From Actinacidiphila guanduensis (lineage in GTDB: Bacteria; Actinomycetota; Actinomycetes; Streptomycetales; Streptomycetaceae), in assembly GCF_900103985.1 (NCBI RefSeq), contig NZ_FNIE01000010.1, forward strand, positions 289,752-353,751: 64,000 bases of DNA, in the 5' to 3' direction. Position numbers and translations under genes: made by a program. The notes under the pieces are model-generated. The model worked only from the letters and a program-made list of their open reading frames with translations. It searched no databases and had not been told where the DNA came from. Below, one piece after another: positions 53,126-61,650 of this stretch (position 1 is the first letter of the stretch; each line of letters starts with the position of its first letter).

Positions 53126-53465
53126 GCACCGCGCCTGTTGACCGCCCACGGAGGGCGCGGCAACCACGGGGCCACGCTGAACCATGCGGCTGTCGGCCAC
53201 CCGCGCAGAGTGCCACAACCGCAGGGCGCGCTGAGCCCTGCAGCTGCCAACCAGGCACGGATGCTGCGGCAGCCACGGGAGCCCGCTGAGCGCCGCGACT
53301 GTCGGCCACCCACGAAGATCGCCGCAACCGCAGGGGTGCACTGACCGCCGCGGCTGCCAGCCCGGCACGCAGAGAGCGGCAACCACGGGCCCGCTGAGCA
53401 GCGGCTGGCGGCCGCCGCGAAGGGCACGGCAGCGACGGGACCGCGCGGAAGCGGCGCCGCCGGCC
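53089..53465. repeat. Degenerate 55-bp tandem repeat array starting inside manA
   Basis: Seven units start at 53089, 53144, 53199, 53253, 53308, 53363 and 53414 (lengths 55, 55, 54, 55, 55, 51, 52). Each follows the pattern RCCCACGRA-N5-CGGCAACCACGGG-N4-CGCTGA-N6-GCGGCTGYCGGCC. The first unit contains the manA stop. The units differ by roughly a quarter of positions, so the array is old. The remaining gap to 53724 is GC-rich; no gene is seen. Confidence 0.85.
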
Positions 53466-53724
53466 GTGCGCGAGGGCGCGATAGCCGAGGCCCGCGCCTC
53501 CGCGCCCGCATGTGGGGCATCCACGGGCCCGGCAACCGCGGCTGCCCCCCGATGTCAGATGGCGCCCCGGCAACCCGCCCGGTGCCGGTTTGCCGCCCCG
53601 GGCGGCAGCTCACCCCGGGCTCGGCCCCGCCTTCGACACTCCCGGGCCCGGCCAGCAGGCCGCGGGGGGCTGTGGGTCGGGCGCCGGGGTGACCGGGTGA
53701 GCAGGGGCCGGGAGGGCGCGCGGG

Positions 53725-54408
53725 TCAGCGCTTGGCGGCGACCAGGGCCGCGCTGACCTCGGCGATCGAGGCGCTCGCGGGGGGCTGGGTGGCGAACTGG
53801 TCGTCCTTGGTCTCGGTGTAGGGGCGGCCGTAGACGGGGGTGCCCGGCTGGAAGCGCCAGCTCTCGGCGAGGGGGCCGACGTCGACGACGTCGTAGCCGA
53901 GCCGGGAGAGCAGGTCGGCGGCCTGCTTCTTGGCGTCCTCGTCGTCGCCCGCGATGGGCAGGGCCGTGCGGTCGGGGGCGCCGACCGGCCGCGGGAGGGC
54001 GGCGAGGTCCTTGTAGAAGATGTTGTTGAACGCCTTGACGACGTGCGCGCCCGGCAGGTGCCGCTGGAGCAGTTCGCTCTCCACCGCCTCGCCCGACTCC
54101 AGCTCCGGAACGGTGCCGTCGCGGTCCGGGTAGTAGTTGCCGGTGTCGATGACGGTCTTGCCGACGAGCGGTTCGCGCGGCACCGAGGTCCGGGCGTGGT
54201 AGGGGATCGTCACCACGACCCAGTCGCCGGCGGCGGCCGCCTCCTCGGGCGTGGCCGCGCGGGCCCGCGGCCCCAGCTCGGCCACGAGGCCGGAGAGCGT
54301 CTCCGGCCCGCGGGAGTTGCTGAGCACCACATCGATGCCGGCGTCCACCGCCAGACGAGCGATGGTGCCGCCGATGTTTCCACTGCCGATGAGTCCGAGA
54401 GTAGCCAT
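53725..54408 (-). CDS. NAD(P)-binding reductase (F420H2:NADP-type fold) of the butyrolactone locus
   Basis: This 227-residue Rossmann protein opens MATLGLIGSGNIGGTIARLA (GxGxxG cofactor loop) and contains DWVVVTIPYHAR, VIDTGNYYPDRDG and HVVKAFNNIF, the pattern of the NADPH-dependent F420 reductase/coenzyme F420-0 family. It follows the HAD phosphatase and AfsA-like genes on the same strand, so it may supply the keto-reduction step of gamma-butyrolactone synthesis; that is inference from position. ATG 54408 lacks a strong ribosome site, and an upstream GTG frame would add 20 residues. Confidence 0.78.
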   Translation of the reverse strand: MATLGLIGSGNIGGTIARLAVDAGIDVVLSNSRGPETLSGLVAELGPRARAATPEEAAAAGDWVVVTIPYHARTSVPREPLVGKTVIDTGNYYPDRDGTVPELESGEAVESELLQRHLPGAHVVKAFNNIFYKDLAALPRPVGAPDRTALPIAGDDEDAKKQAADLLSRLGYDVVDVGPLAESWRFQPGTPVYGRPYTETKDDQFATQPPASASIAEVSAALVAAKR

Positions 54409-54538
54409 GCCTGTGCCAACCGTGCCGGCGGGAGGCATGTTTCCGGGGGAGGCAAAAAGTTCCCCCAAGCGGCGGCAGCCTGGGGCGCGGAGCCGGGGAG
54501 GCAGGCCGGTGGTCGCGCCCGCGGGCGCCGCCGCCTGG

Positions 54539-55240
54539 TCAGTGCGCCACGGCCTGGGCGACGCGGCGGCCGGTCCACTCGAAGACGTACGGGTCGTCCA
54601 GCCGGGCCACCCAGAGGTCGACGCCGACGGCGGCCTCCTCGCCGGGCCAGGGCCCCACGCCCATCACCCGCAGCCCGGCCCGGACGGCCGCGCGGATCCC
54701 GGTCCTGGAGTCCTCCACGGCCAGGCTCGCCTCGGGCGCGGCGCCGCACAGCCGGGCGGCGGTGAGGTAGACGTCGGGCGCGGGCTTGGGGCGCACCGCG
54801 CTGTCGGGGACCACGATGTGGTCGAAGTACGGCAGCAGCCCGGCGTTGGACAGGCAGGTCTCCACCACGTCGGCCGGGCAGTTGCTGGCGACGGCGAGCG
54901 GGGCGAATTTCGCCGCGTTGGCGACCAGTTCGGGCGCCCCCGGCATGGTGCGGGGGTTGGCCGCGACCAGGACCCGGAAGTGGTCGAGCAGCGCGGTGGT
55001 CAGCTCGCCGGCCAGGTCGGGGCAGTCGTTCTCGTCGGCCATCATCTGGCCGCACTCGGTGTAGTGCAGGCCCTTGGCCCGCTCGGCGAAGCCCGGCGCG
55101 GCCCGCAGGCCGAACTCGCGCAGGGCGGTCTGGCGGGCCTCCTGCCAGTGCCGCTCGGTGTCCATGAGCGTGCCGTCGCAGTCGAAGACGACGGCCTCGG
55201 GGGTCCAGGAAAGGAGGGGAGAAAGCGATGGCTGGTTCAC
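54539..55240 (-). CDS. HAD-superfamily phosphatase of the butyrolactone locus
   Basis: This 233-residue beta-phosphoglucomutase-like HAD hydrolase has motif I AVVFDCDGTLMDTE, motif II in LAVASNCPAD, the motif III Lys in VRPKPAPDVYL and motif IV in LAVEDSRTGIRA, all intact. Placed between an AfsA-type synthase and a reductase, it is a good candidate for dephosphorylating the butenolide or butyrolactone phosphate intermediate. Start GTG 55240 shares GTGA with the stop of a 74-codon upstream frame; GTG 55273 is an alternative. Confidence 0.85.
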   Translation of the reverse strand: MNQPSLSPLLSWTPEAVVFDCDGTLMDTERHWQEARQTALREFGLRAAPGFAERAKGLHYTECGQMMADENDCPDLAGELTTALLDHFRVLVAANPRTMPGAPELVANAAKFAPLAVASNCPADVVETCLSNAGLLPYFDHIVVPDSAVRPKPAPDVYLTAARLCGAAPEASLAVEDSRTGIRAAVRAGLRVMGVGPWPGEEAAVGVDLWVARLDDPYVFEWTGRRVAQAVAH

Positions 55241-55461
55241 GGTCGGTTTCCGTTCGGGAATGCCGGAGAGCACGGGGCAGGAGGCCGGCCGTATTCCTCG
55301 GCGGCGTGGAGGACCCGCCCGCCTGGGGAATGCCGCGTCATACCGCGGAAGACACCGGGAATGCCGTGGGAATCCATGCGGCGGCGGGCTCCCGGCGGAC
55401 GCGGCCCCAGGGCACCGCGGAATTGCGGCGCTTCCGGCGCCGCCGGGAACATAACGATCAT
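55237..55461 (-). CDS. Possible small leader ORF before the HAD gene
   Basis: A 74-residue frame begins at ATG 55461, right after an inverted repeat, and ends in a TGA overlapping the HAD GTG start. The product (start MIVMFPAAPEAPQFRG) matches nothing I know. Its third-position GC is about 74 percent, below the neighbours. It may be a coupled leader or chance. Confidence 0.3.
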   Translation of the reverse strand: MIVMFPAAPEAPQFRGALGPRPPGARRRMDSHGIPGVFRGMTRHSPGGRVLHAAEEYGRPPAPCSPAFPNGNRP

Positions 55462-55470
55462 TACGTTATG
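55450..55470. promoter_or_regulatory. Inverted repeat upstream of the HAD gene
   Basis: CATAACG (55450-55456) and CGTTATG (55464-55470) form a perfect 7-bp dyad with a 7-base AT-rich centre. It is a strongly AT-rich island in the gap after the AfsA-like gene, suited to a TetR-type operator or promoter for the HAD-reductase pair. Confidence 0.55.
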
Positions 55471-55521
55471 GATGAATGCACGCCGTAGTCAAGCAATTTC
55501 GGTATGTCATCCGGCGTGTCG

Positions 55522-56457
55522 TTACGGAGCCTCGCCGGCGGGGCCGTACCCGAAGACGCCGTAGGCGGTCGGCACGCCGCCCTGCCGGACCCGGAAAACG
55601 CAGGTCCGGTGGTGCGGCACGGCCTCCACGCGGGCCGGCGGGTCGTACTCGGTGAAGCGGCTCGCGGCCATCCGCCCCGAGACCGGCCGCAGCAGCGTGC
55701 CGCCGCTCGCCTGCGCCGCCGCCTGGCGGGCCGCCTCCAGCAGCACCATGCCGGGCACGTGGTCGCTCACATGGTCGAAGTAGAACGGGTGCCGGGGGTC
55801 CGCGGGTTCTATGGCCAGCGCGCCGTCGCGGAAGGCCACCAGCACATCTGCCGGACGGGAGGCGCCCAGCACCCCCAGGTCGGGCCGCTCGGCGGGAGCG
55901 GCGACGAAGCTGCCCGCGCCCAGCCGGCGGCCGCGCACGGCGGCGTACCGCTCGTCGGACAGGAAGCGGGCGCCGCCGCGGGCCCGGGCGAAGATCCGGC
56001 CGGCCGCGCCGTAGGCGACGTCGAGCCGCAGCGTGGCCAGGCTCCCGTCGGAGCGGCGCCTGGGGTCGGCCGCCTCCACCGTGCACAGCACCTCGGTGCC
56101 GCCGTGCCCGGCCTGCGGCTCGCACCCGGGCAGCAGCGCGAAGCGCAGGTCGTCGATGAGCATGTGGGAGTTGGTCGGGACGCCGTACCAGCGCAGCGGC
56201 AGGTAGATGCCGAGCTGGCGCAACGTCTCCACGACCAGCAGCGGGCTGTGCAGCCCGGTGCCGTCCACGGGGAAGGTGCTGTGCGAGCGGGGCCAGCAGG
56301 CCGCCGCCAGGAAGCGCCCGGGCGGCCCCGGCCGCACGTCGGTCAGCAGCACCTCGGCCACCGAGGTGCGGTGCACCAGCTCGCGCGGCACCGTACGCGA
56401 CCAGCTCACGCCCGAGTCGCCGTCCGGGGCGGGCGCCTCCCCGGCCACATTCGTCAT
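55522..56457 (-). CDS. AfsA/ScbA-family gamma-butyrolactone biosynthesis protein
   Basis: AfsA-type enzymes join a beta-ketoacyl chain to dihydroxyacetone phosphate, the committed step to A-factor-like signals. The 311-residue length fits. Two AfsA hot-dog repeats are seen: PRELVHRTSVAEVLLTDV near the N-terminus and HPFYFDHVSDHVPGMVLLEA in the second half, the strongest family signature. ATG 56457 is chosen for length, although the ribosome site is weak. It is divergent from a TetR receptor gene 115 bases away, the classic receptor-synthase arrangement. Confidence 0.92.
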   Translation of the reverse strand: MTNVAGEAPAPDGDSGVSWSRTVPRELVHRTSVAEVLLTDVRPGPPGRFLAAACWPRSHSTFPVDGTGLHSPLLVVETLRQLGIYLPLRWYGVPTNSHMLIDDLRFALLPGCEPQAGHGGTEVLCTVEAADPRRRSDGSLATLRLDVAYGAAGRIFARARGGARFLSDERYAAVRGRRLGAGSFVAAPAERPDLGVLGASRPADVLVAFRDGALAIEPADPRHPFYFDHVSDHVPGMVLLEAARQAAAQASGGTLLRPVSGRMAASRFTEYDPPARVEAVPHHRTCVFRVRQGGVPTAYGVFGYGPAGEAP

Positions 56458-56572
56458 ATGACCAGAGAAACCCCCGCCCGGCGGAACCGCATCCCGATTG
56501 CTTCGGCCACGTGACGAACACGTATCGCCCAAGCGCTACATTGCTACCCGTCGGCGACAAGCGGAATGCGGA

Positions 56573-57229
56573 GTGGACGTGCAGGAACGGGCCGAGGTCA
56601 CGCGTAGGTTTCTGGTGGAGGCCGCCGCGCAGTTGTTCGAGGAACGCGGATACGCGGGAACGAGTATCAGCGACATCAGCGCCCGGTCCGGCCGTACGAG
56701 CGGGGCGATCTACTTCCACTTCGCCAACAAGGAGAAACTCGCGCTCGCCGTGGTGGAGGCGACCTTCGCCACCTGGCCGGAGCTGATCGGCCGGGTCCGG
56801 GCGGCGAAGGTCCCGGCCCTGCACAAACTGGTGAGCCTGAGCTTCGCGGTGGCCCGCGCCTTCCGCGACGACGTCGTGGTGCGGGCCGGTTCACGGCTGT
56901 GGATGGAGCGCAAGGCGATCGCCGCCCCCGTGCCCGGGCCCTTCGGCGCCTGGATCGAGACGGTGACCGGGCTGCTGCGCGAAGCGGAGGCCGGCGGCGA
57001 GCTTGCCCCCGGGGTCGCACCGGAGAAGGCCGCGCTCGCGGTGGTCTACGCCTTCTTCGGCCTGCACACCGTCTCCGACGCGCTCGACGGCCGGGCGCTG
57101 ATCGAGGAGCGGCTGTGGGATCTGTGGCTGCTGCTGCTCGGCATGCTCCAGGCCGAGCCGGACCCGGCGGGGCTGCTCGCCCTGGCCACGACCGGCCCCC
57201 TCACGGACACCGCCCCCGAACCCTCCTGA
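56573..57229 (+). CDS. Gamma-butyrolactone receptor, TetR family (ScbR/ArpA-like)
   Basis: This 218-residue repressor has an N-terminal HTH, GYAGTSISDISARSGRTSGA, followed by IYFHFANKEKLALAVVEATF, nearly invariant in butyrolactone receptors. The ligand domain includes RAGSRLWMERKAIAAPVPGPFGAW, with the Trp expected in the pocket. It would bind promoters until the butyrolactone releases it. GTG 56573 or 56579 fits the usual N-terminus (VDVQERAEVTRRFLVEAA). It is divergent from the AfsA-like gene. I could not identify a clean ARE consensus between them. Confidence 0.9.
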   Translation: MDVQERAEVTRRFLVEAAAQLFEERGYAGTSISDISARSGRTSGAIYFHFANKEKLALAVVEATFATWPELIGRVRAAKVPALHKLVSLSFAVARAFRDDVVVRAGSRLWMERKAIAAPVPGPFGAWIETVTGLLREAEAGGELAPGVAPEKAALAVVYAFFGLHTVSDALDGRALIEERLWDLWLLLLGMLQAEPDPAGLLALATTGPLTDTAPEPS

Positions 57230-57242
57230 CGGCCCCGCGGCA

Positions 57243-57258
57243 CCGGCCGTACGGCCGG
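57243..57258. terminator. Palindrome downstream of the receptor gene
   Basis: CCGGCCGTACGGCCGG is a perfect 16-bp palindrome 14 bases after the receptor stop, in the convergent gap before ogt. It may act as a terminator hairpin. Confidence 0.5.
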
Positions 57259-57397
57259 CGTCACGATCCGCGCCACGTCCCCCGCACCGCAGCCCCCGCA
57301 CAGCCCGCGCCACAGCCTGCCGCGAGTGGCCCACCGACCCCGCTCCGGGCCTGCCGTCAACTCCGGGCACCTCAACACCCGTAAGTACCAGCGGAGT

Positions 57398-57919
57398 TCA
57401 CAGCAGCGTCGGCTGCAGCGCCCCCTCGTGCGTCAGAAGCCGCACCTTGCGCTCCACTCCCCCGGCGTATCCCCGCATCGTGCCGTCCGCGCCGATGACG
57501 CGGTGACAGGGACGCACCAGCAGAAGGGGATTGGCGCCGATCGCTGCCCCCAGTGCCTGCACCCGCTCGCGCGGCAGCCCCAGTTGTGCGGCCACCGCGC
57601 CGTACGTCGTCGTGGTGCCGTAGGGGATCTGCTCCAGCGCCTGCCAGACGCGGCGCTGGAACTCGCTGCCGCCCTCGGTGAACGCGATGTCGAACGCGGT
57701 GAGTTCGCCCGCGAAGTACGCCTCCAGCTGGCGCAGCACCTCGGCGAAGGGCGCCGCGTTCCGCCGCCAGCTCGCCGCTACCGCGGGGGCGTTGCGCTGG
57801 CCGGGCATCGACAGCGAGGTCAGTGTGAAGCCCTCCCCGGTCTCCTCGCCCACCAGCAGCAGCTCGCCGAGCGGGCTGTCCGTCGTCGTCCACACGGTCG
57901 TCGTGGCCGTCGCGGTCAT
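57398..57919 (-). CDS. ogt: Methylated-DNA-protein cysteine S-methyltransferase
   Basis: Ogt removes alkyl groups from O6-alkylguanine in DNA by transfer to its own cysteine. The 173-residue protein has the acceptor site LLLVRPCHRVIGADG and the DNA-binding segment FQRRVWQALEQIPYGTTTTYG, with GAAIGANP before the active site. ATG 57919 has AAGGA about 10 bases upstream; GTG 57922 is equally possible. It is convergent with the receptor gene and apparently transcribed alone. Confidence 0.94.
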   Translation of the reverse strand: MTATATTTVWTTTDSPLGELLLVGEETGEGFTLTSLSMPGQRNAPAVAASWRRNAAPFAEVLRQLEAYFAGELTAFDIAFTEGGSEFQRRVWQALEQIPYGTTTTYGAVAAQLGLPRERVQALGAAIGANPLLLVRPCHRVIGADGTMRGYAGGVERKVRLLTHEGALQPTLL

Positions 57920-58116
57920 CACGGTCGTCCTTCCCTCGTCCTGTGTCCCACCATCGATTCTGCCGCCCGGCGACGGCATGGGCTGGCGGGATTCGGACGT
58001 CGCACAGGGCCCCTCGGCAGCTCCCGGGACCGCCATGGGCGCCCGGCGGAAAACCCGTTCACGACAGCGCTGCGCCCTCCCCGACAAGCCCGTACGTGGA
58101 CCCCGAGCCCCCGATC

Positions 58117-58176
58117 TCAGGAAGCCTTGGCGGCCGGCACCAGGATCGCCACGCACTCCATCTGGTGGGTGAAGGA
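58117..58176 (-). pseudogene. 3' remnant resembling a TrmA/RlmC-type RNA methyltransferase
   Basis: Nineteen codons ending in TGA at 58117-58119 read SFTHQMECVAILVPAAKAS, close to the C-terminus of class I RNA (uracil-5) methyltransferases (FPxTHHVECVAxL). Nothing upstream continues the frame. It appears to be a leftover gene end in the 57920-58462 gap, which otherwise holds a 7-bp-stem hairpin at 58290-58309 and a GAGCGTCAA repeat near 58260. Confidence 0.4.
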
Positions 58177-58462
58177 ATGACGTCACAGGGAGCGCTGGCA
58201 GGAGAACCCGCAGGTCAGCACCCTCTTCGTAGCTCTGCGCAGGGCCTCGTACCCGCCCGGAGCGTCAAATGAGCGTCAAGGTCGACGCAGGCCGGCCCAT
58301 GAGCCGGCCCGGGAGTGTCGGGCGAGAGAGCCCCGCCGCGGTCAACGCTGACGATGGCCGATCTCTTGACCGTGACTGACGGCCCGAGTGCCGAGTCCTG
58401 GCCGCTGCGCCGATGAGTTTCCGGCGGCCGAGCGGTCTGCCGGTCGAGGAAAGGAGCGCACC

Positions 58463-59068
58463 ATGCGCAAGATCATCGTTTGCACGTTCCTAACCCTGGA
58501 CGGCGTCATGCAGGCCCCGGGAGGTCCGGACGAGGACGCCGAGAGCGGCTTCGCGCACGGCGGCTGGCAGAAGCCGGTGTCCGACGACGAGGTGGGCACG
58601 GCCATCGCCGGCTGGTACGAGCACTCCGACGCTATGCTGCTCGGCCGCAAGACGTACGAGATCTTCGCGTCGTACTGGCCGACCGCCGACCCCGGCAACC
58701 CGTTCACCGAACGGATGAACAGCATGCACAAATACGTGGCGTCCCGGACCCTGACATCCGTCGAGTGGCGGAACTCCACGCTGCTGGAGGGCGACACCGC
58801 CGAGGCCGTGCGCAGGCTCAAGGCGTCCGACGGCGGCGACATCAACGTCGTGGGCAGCGGCGACCTCGCCCAGACGCTCATGCGGCACGACCTCGTCGAC
58901 GAGTACCGGCTGACCGTCCACCCGGTGATCATCGGCACCGGCAAACGCCTGTTCGCCGACGGAGCGATCCCCACCGCGCTGGAGCCCGTCAACGTCTCGA
59001 CGACGAAGAGCGGCACCGTCCTCGCCGTCTACCGGCCCCACGGCAAACCCGGCTACGACAGCTACTAG
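58463..59068 (+). CDS. Dihydrofolate reductase family protein (RibD C-terminal-like)
   Basis: This 201-residue protein of the DHFR/RibD_C superfamily starts MRKIIVCTFLTLDGVMQAPG, with AMLLGRKTYEIFASYWP, GDINVVGSGDLAQTLMRHDL and LTVHPVIIGTGKRLFADG, all typical of YwjB/YyaP-like proteins. It probably binds NADPH; the substrate is unknown. ATG 58463 has a strong AAGGAG 7 bases upstream. It stands at the edge of a degraded region. Its last bases run into an 18-bp sequence repeated at 60862. Confidence 0.88.
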   Translation: MRKIIVCTFLTLDGVMQAPGGPDEDAESGFAHGGWQKPVSDDEVGTAIAGWYEHSDAMLLGRKTYEIFASYWPTADPGNPFTERMNSMHKYVASRTLTSVEWRNSTLLEGDTAEAVRRLKASDGGDINVVGSGDLAQTLMRHDLVDEYRLTVHPVIIGTGKRLFADGAIPTALEPVNVSTTKSGTVLAVYRPHGKPGYDSY

Positions 59069-59084
59069 GTTCCGTCCGGCGGAT
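59067..59084. repeat. 18-bp direct repeat, left copy
   Basis: AGGTTCCGTCCGGCGGAT is found here and again at 60862-60879, in the same orientation, on either side of the WD40 gene. On the - strand both encode PPDGT-stop. The gap from here to 59473 shows no convincing gene. Confidence 0.8.
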
Positions 59085-59473
59085 CTTCGTGCGGACCCAC
59101 CGCGCTACCGTGGTTCGCCGGCTCGGCCGGCCCCGCACAGGTTACGGACGGCATCCGCCCTCTCCGGCCAAGTGGATCTTGGAGGTCAGGCCGCGCCGGG
59201 TCGCGAGTGGCCGGTTGCGCGCCGTCGGGTTGGGCCGGAGAGCGGGGCTGGGCGGTTAGGTCCTGTGGCAGGGGCCGGAAGGCGTGGGCGTAGACGCGGT
59301 CGAGTTTCCTATTTTGCGCCATATGATGCGGCGCACGGCCGCGATCACGTCGACGACACCGCGCGGGCCGACCACGGCCAGGACGATCAGCGGCGGCGAG
59401 CCGCACCATCGCAACGGGCAGGTCCTGATCCGGGACGTCCCCCTTCGTCCACGGCACATACACCCCGTCCGAG

Positions 59474-60758
59474 TCAGCGGGACGGCCGTCGGTGCCGGGC
59501 CGGGGTGACAACGGAACTCAGTCCGAACTCGTGGTGGGCATCGGCTATGCCGAAGGTGACCCGGGGGTTGAGCGGGAATTCGCAGACGATCGGCTCGATG
59601 CCGTCGTAGTCGAGGACCGTCCACAGGCCGCCGTTGTCATCGAACAGGGGCTCGGTCAGGTCGTAAACGTCGCCTGTCGCCGGGTCGGTCCAGTGCGTCG
59701 GGGTTTCGTCGGCGTATTGTTCGGGTGGGTTGGGTCCGATGCGGTTGTGTTCGTCCAGGTCCCATACCCGCACGTGGTCCGAGTAGATGGCAGCGAGTAC
59801 GGTCGGGCGGCCGTGGAGGGTACCGCAGGCCAGCGATGAGATGAAGGTGTCGCGGCCGTCGAACAGCGGCGGTCCGACGGGATGGCCGGTGCGTGGGTCC
59901 CACCACCGCACGTCCTTGCCGCCGGTGACTGCGAACGGGCGCCCGCCGACGGTGGTGAACGCGACCGCCCGGATGTCTCCACCGGGATCGTCCAGAGGGC
60001 GGGCGGTCGGCGGGGACGCTTCAAGGTCCCACAGCAGCACGGTGTCCCCGTCGCTGGAGATGGCGACGGACCGTCGGCCGACCCGGCCCCAGGCCACGCT
60101 GCTTACGGCCTTGGTGTGACCGGTGAGTGGGCGTCCGATCGGCTGGCGATACCGGAGGTCCCACAGTCTCACGGTCGTGTCGTCTCCCGCGGTGAGAGCG
60201 ATCGGGGTTCCACGGAGGCTTCCGCAGGCCACGGCCCAGATCATGGATGTATCGCCGGTCAGGGGTTCGCCCCACCTGCTCGCCGGCGAGCAGGTCAACG
60301 ATCCGGACGGTTTTGTCGTATCCGCCGGTGACGGCCAGCAACCGGCCGTCCACATGGGTACAGGCCACGTCCCGGAGCCCGTGACCAAAGTTCTTGTCCG
60401 GCGGGTAGAAGGGCAGGACCACGTGACGGATCATCCGGCGATCGTCCAGGTCCCACACTCGTACGTCGCCTCCCGCCACGACCGCGACAGACCGCCCCTC
60501 CAAGAACGCGTGGACAACACTGGTGAAGGGGTGATCACCCTCCACGGTGATCGGGTTGCCGACCTCCTGATGGTCCGCCATGTCCCACACCCTGAGCGAG
60601 GAACCATCCCACGCACACGTGAGCGCCACGGGCCGCCCGCCCACCAGGCCACACGCCACCGCATGAACGCCGCCGGCGGACAGGGGCGGCACGACCTGCG
60701 GACCGAAATGCATCGGTAACGGCTGTCCAGGGCGCTGGTGCTGTTGAGGGTGCGACAT
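59474..60758 (-). pseudogene. WD40 repeat protein gene with one-base frameshift
   Basis: The gene would encode about 427 residues of WD40 repeats, a beta-propeller scaffold without its own catalysis. Repeats such as GRPVALTCAWDGSSLRVWDM, GRLLAVTGGYDKTVRIVDL and GTPIALTAGDDTTVRLWDLR carry the actinobacterial signature. The frame breaks at the CCCC run 60270-60273: removing one base joins EQVG to EPLTGDTSMIWAVACG. ATG 60758 has AGGAG 7 bases upstream, so the start is healthy. Either the gene is inactivated or the base is a sequencing error. Full-length relatives often follow a kinase or other domain, absent here. Confidence 0.8.
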
Positions 60759-60857
60759 TGATGTCTCCTCTCCGGACGGCTGTGGGAGCTGGGAACCTCC
60801 CTGGGAAGAGGATCTCCTGGCGGGCCCGCCGAGCCAACCGGCCTCACCGCGGGCCGA

Positions 60858-61379
60858 TCAGGTTCCGTCCGGCGGATATTTGTAACTGTCCGATGATGGG
60901 ATCGTTGTTCTGGTCGTGGGGCGGCCGGCATGCACGCCGGCTCCCGGAAACGGGCGGGGCCAGTCCAGGCGGGTTACCGCGAACTCGTCGAACACCAGGC
61001 GCGGTTCGGCCTCGACCGGGCGCGGCACGTAGCCGTCGCCGCGGCCGGTGTCGACCGCGGCCCCGACCAGGTACTCAAGCTGCTCGTGGGTGACAGCGGA
61101 CCAGCGCGGGCCGTACGGCCCGTAACCGCCGGCGCCGGCGAACACCACCCGCTGCAGGCGGCTGTCCTGCCCGGACCCTTCGGGCCACAGCTGCCGCTCC
61201 ACCCACAGCGGCGGTACCTCCTGGTCCGGGCAGTACCGCTTCCGCACCGCGCCCGCGTACCGCTCCGCGGCGTTCATCAGCCCCGTCCCCTCCCCGGCGA
61301 CCTGCGTCACCACCGCGACCGGCCGGACCCCGGGAGCGGTGAACAACTGCAGCCTGCAGGATCCTCTGGTCCTGGACAA
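60858..61379 (-). pseudogene. 5'-disrupted hypothetical gene next to a transposase remnant
   Basis: The frame reads through to TGA at 60858. The plausible native part starts near VAVVTQVAGEGTGLMNAAER and continues with DQEVPPLWVERQLWPEG and RWSAVTHEQLEYLVGAAVDT. I do not recognise it. Upstream, at about 61350, the sequence changes into an IS630-type transposase on the other strand, so the original 5' end is probably lost. Its C-terminal PPDGT lies in the repeated 18-mer. Confidence 0.45.
60862..60879. repeat. 18-bp direct repeat, right copy
   Basis: This is the same AGGTTCCGTCCGGCGGAT as at 59067-59084, 1795 bp away, and the pair flanks the WD40 pseudogene. It may mark a past duplication or recombination. 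Confidence 0.8.
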
Positions 61380-61650
61380 CTACGTCACCCACAAGACCCC
61401 GGCCGTCAAGTCCTGGCTACTGGCGCACCCGCGCTTCCACCTGCACTTCACCCCGACCGGCTCGTCCTGGCTGAACCTGGTCGAGCGGTAGTTCGCCGAG
61501 CTGGCGAACAAGCAGATACGGCGAGACGTCCACAAGTCCGTCCCAGCCGTGGAGGGCGACATCCGCCAGTGGATCGCCACCTGGAACACCGACCCCAGGC
61601 CCTACATCTGGACCAAGACCGCAGAGGACATCCTCGAACGCCTCGCCGGA
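61360..61650 (+). mobile_element. IS630-family transposase 3' remnant with in-frame stop
   Basis: The frame reads LVLDNYVTHKTPAVKSWL, then HLHFTPTGSSWLNLVER, a TAG stop at 61489-61491, and FAELANKQIRRDVHKSVPAV and WNTDPRPYIWTKTAEDILER. This is the DDE C-terminal half of an IS630-type transposase: the second catalytic Asp is in LDNYVTHK, and the final Glu is in LNLVER, where F-F-A-x-L normally continues. The N-terminal half is missing and the stop proves decay. Confidence 0.85.

Noticed and set aside
53089..53465. 55-bp array as a CRISPR
   Set aside because: Units are directly adjacent and degenerate over their whole length, with no conserved repeat and variable spacer pattern and no cas genes.
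56458..56572. ARE-type operator for the butyrolactone receptor
   Set aside because: I searched the divergent promoter for the ARE-type dyad. Only weak partial matches (GAAACCCCCG, GGCGGAACC) were found, not enough to call.
59065..59511. Open frame of 148 codons on the - strand after the WD40 gene
   Set aside because: Codon use is irregular, there is no ribosome site and no recognisable motif, and it overlaps the end of the WD40 frame.
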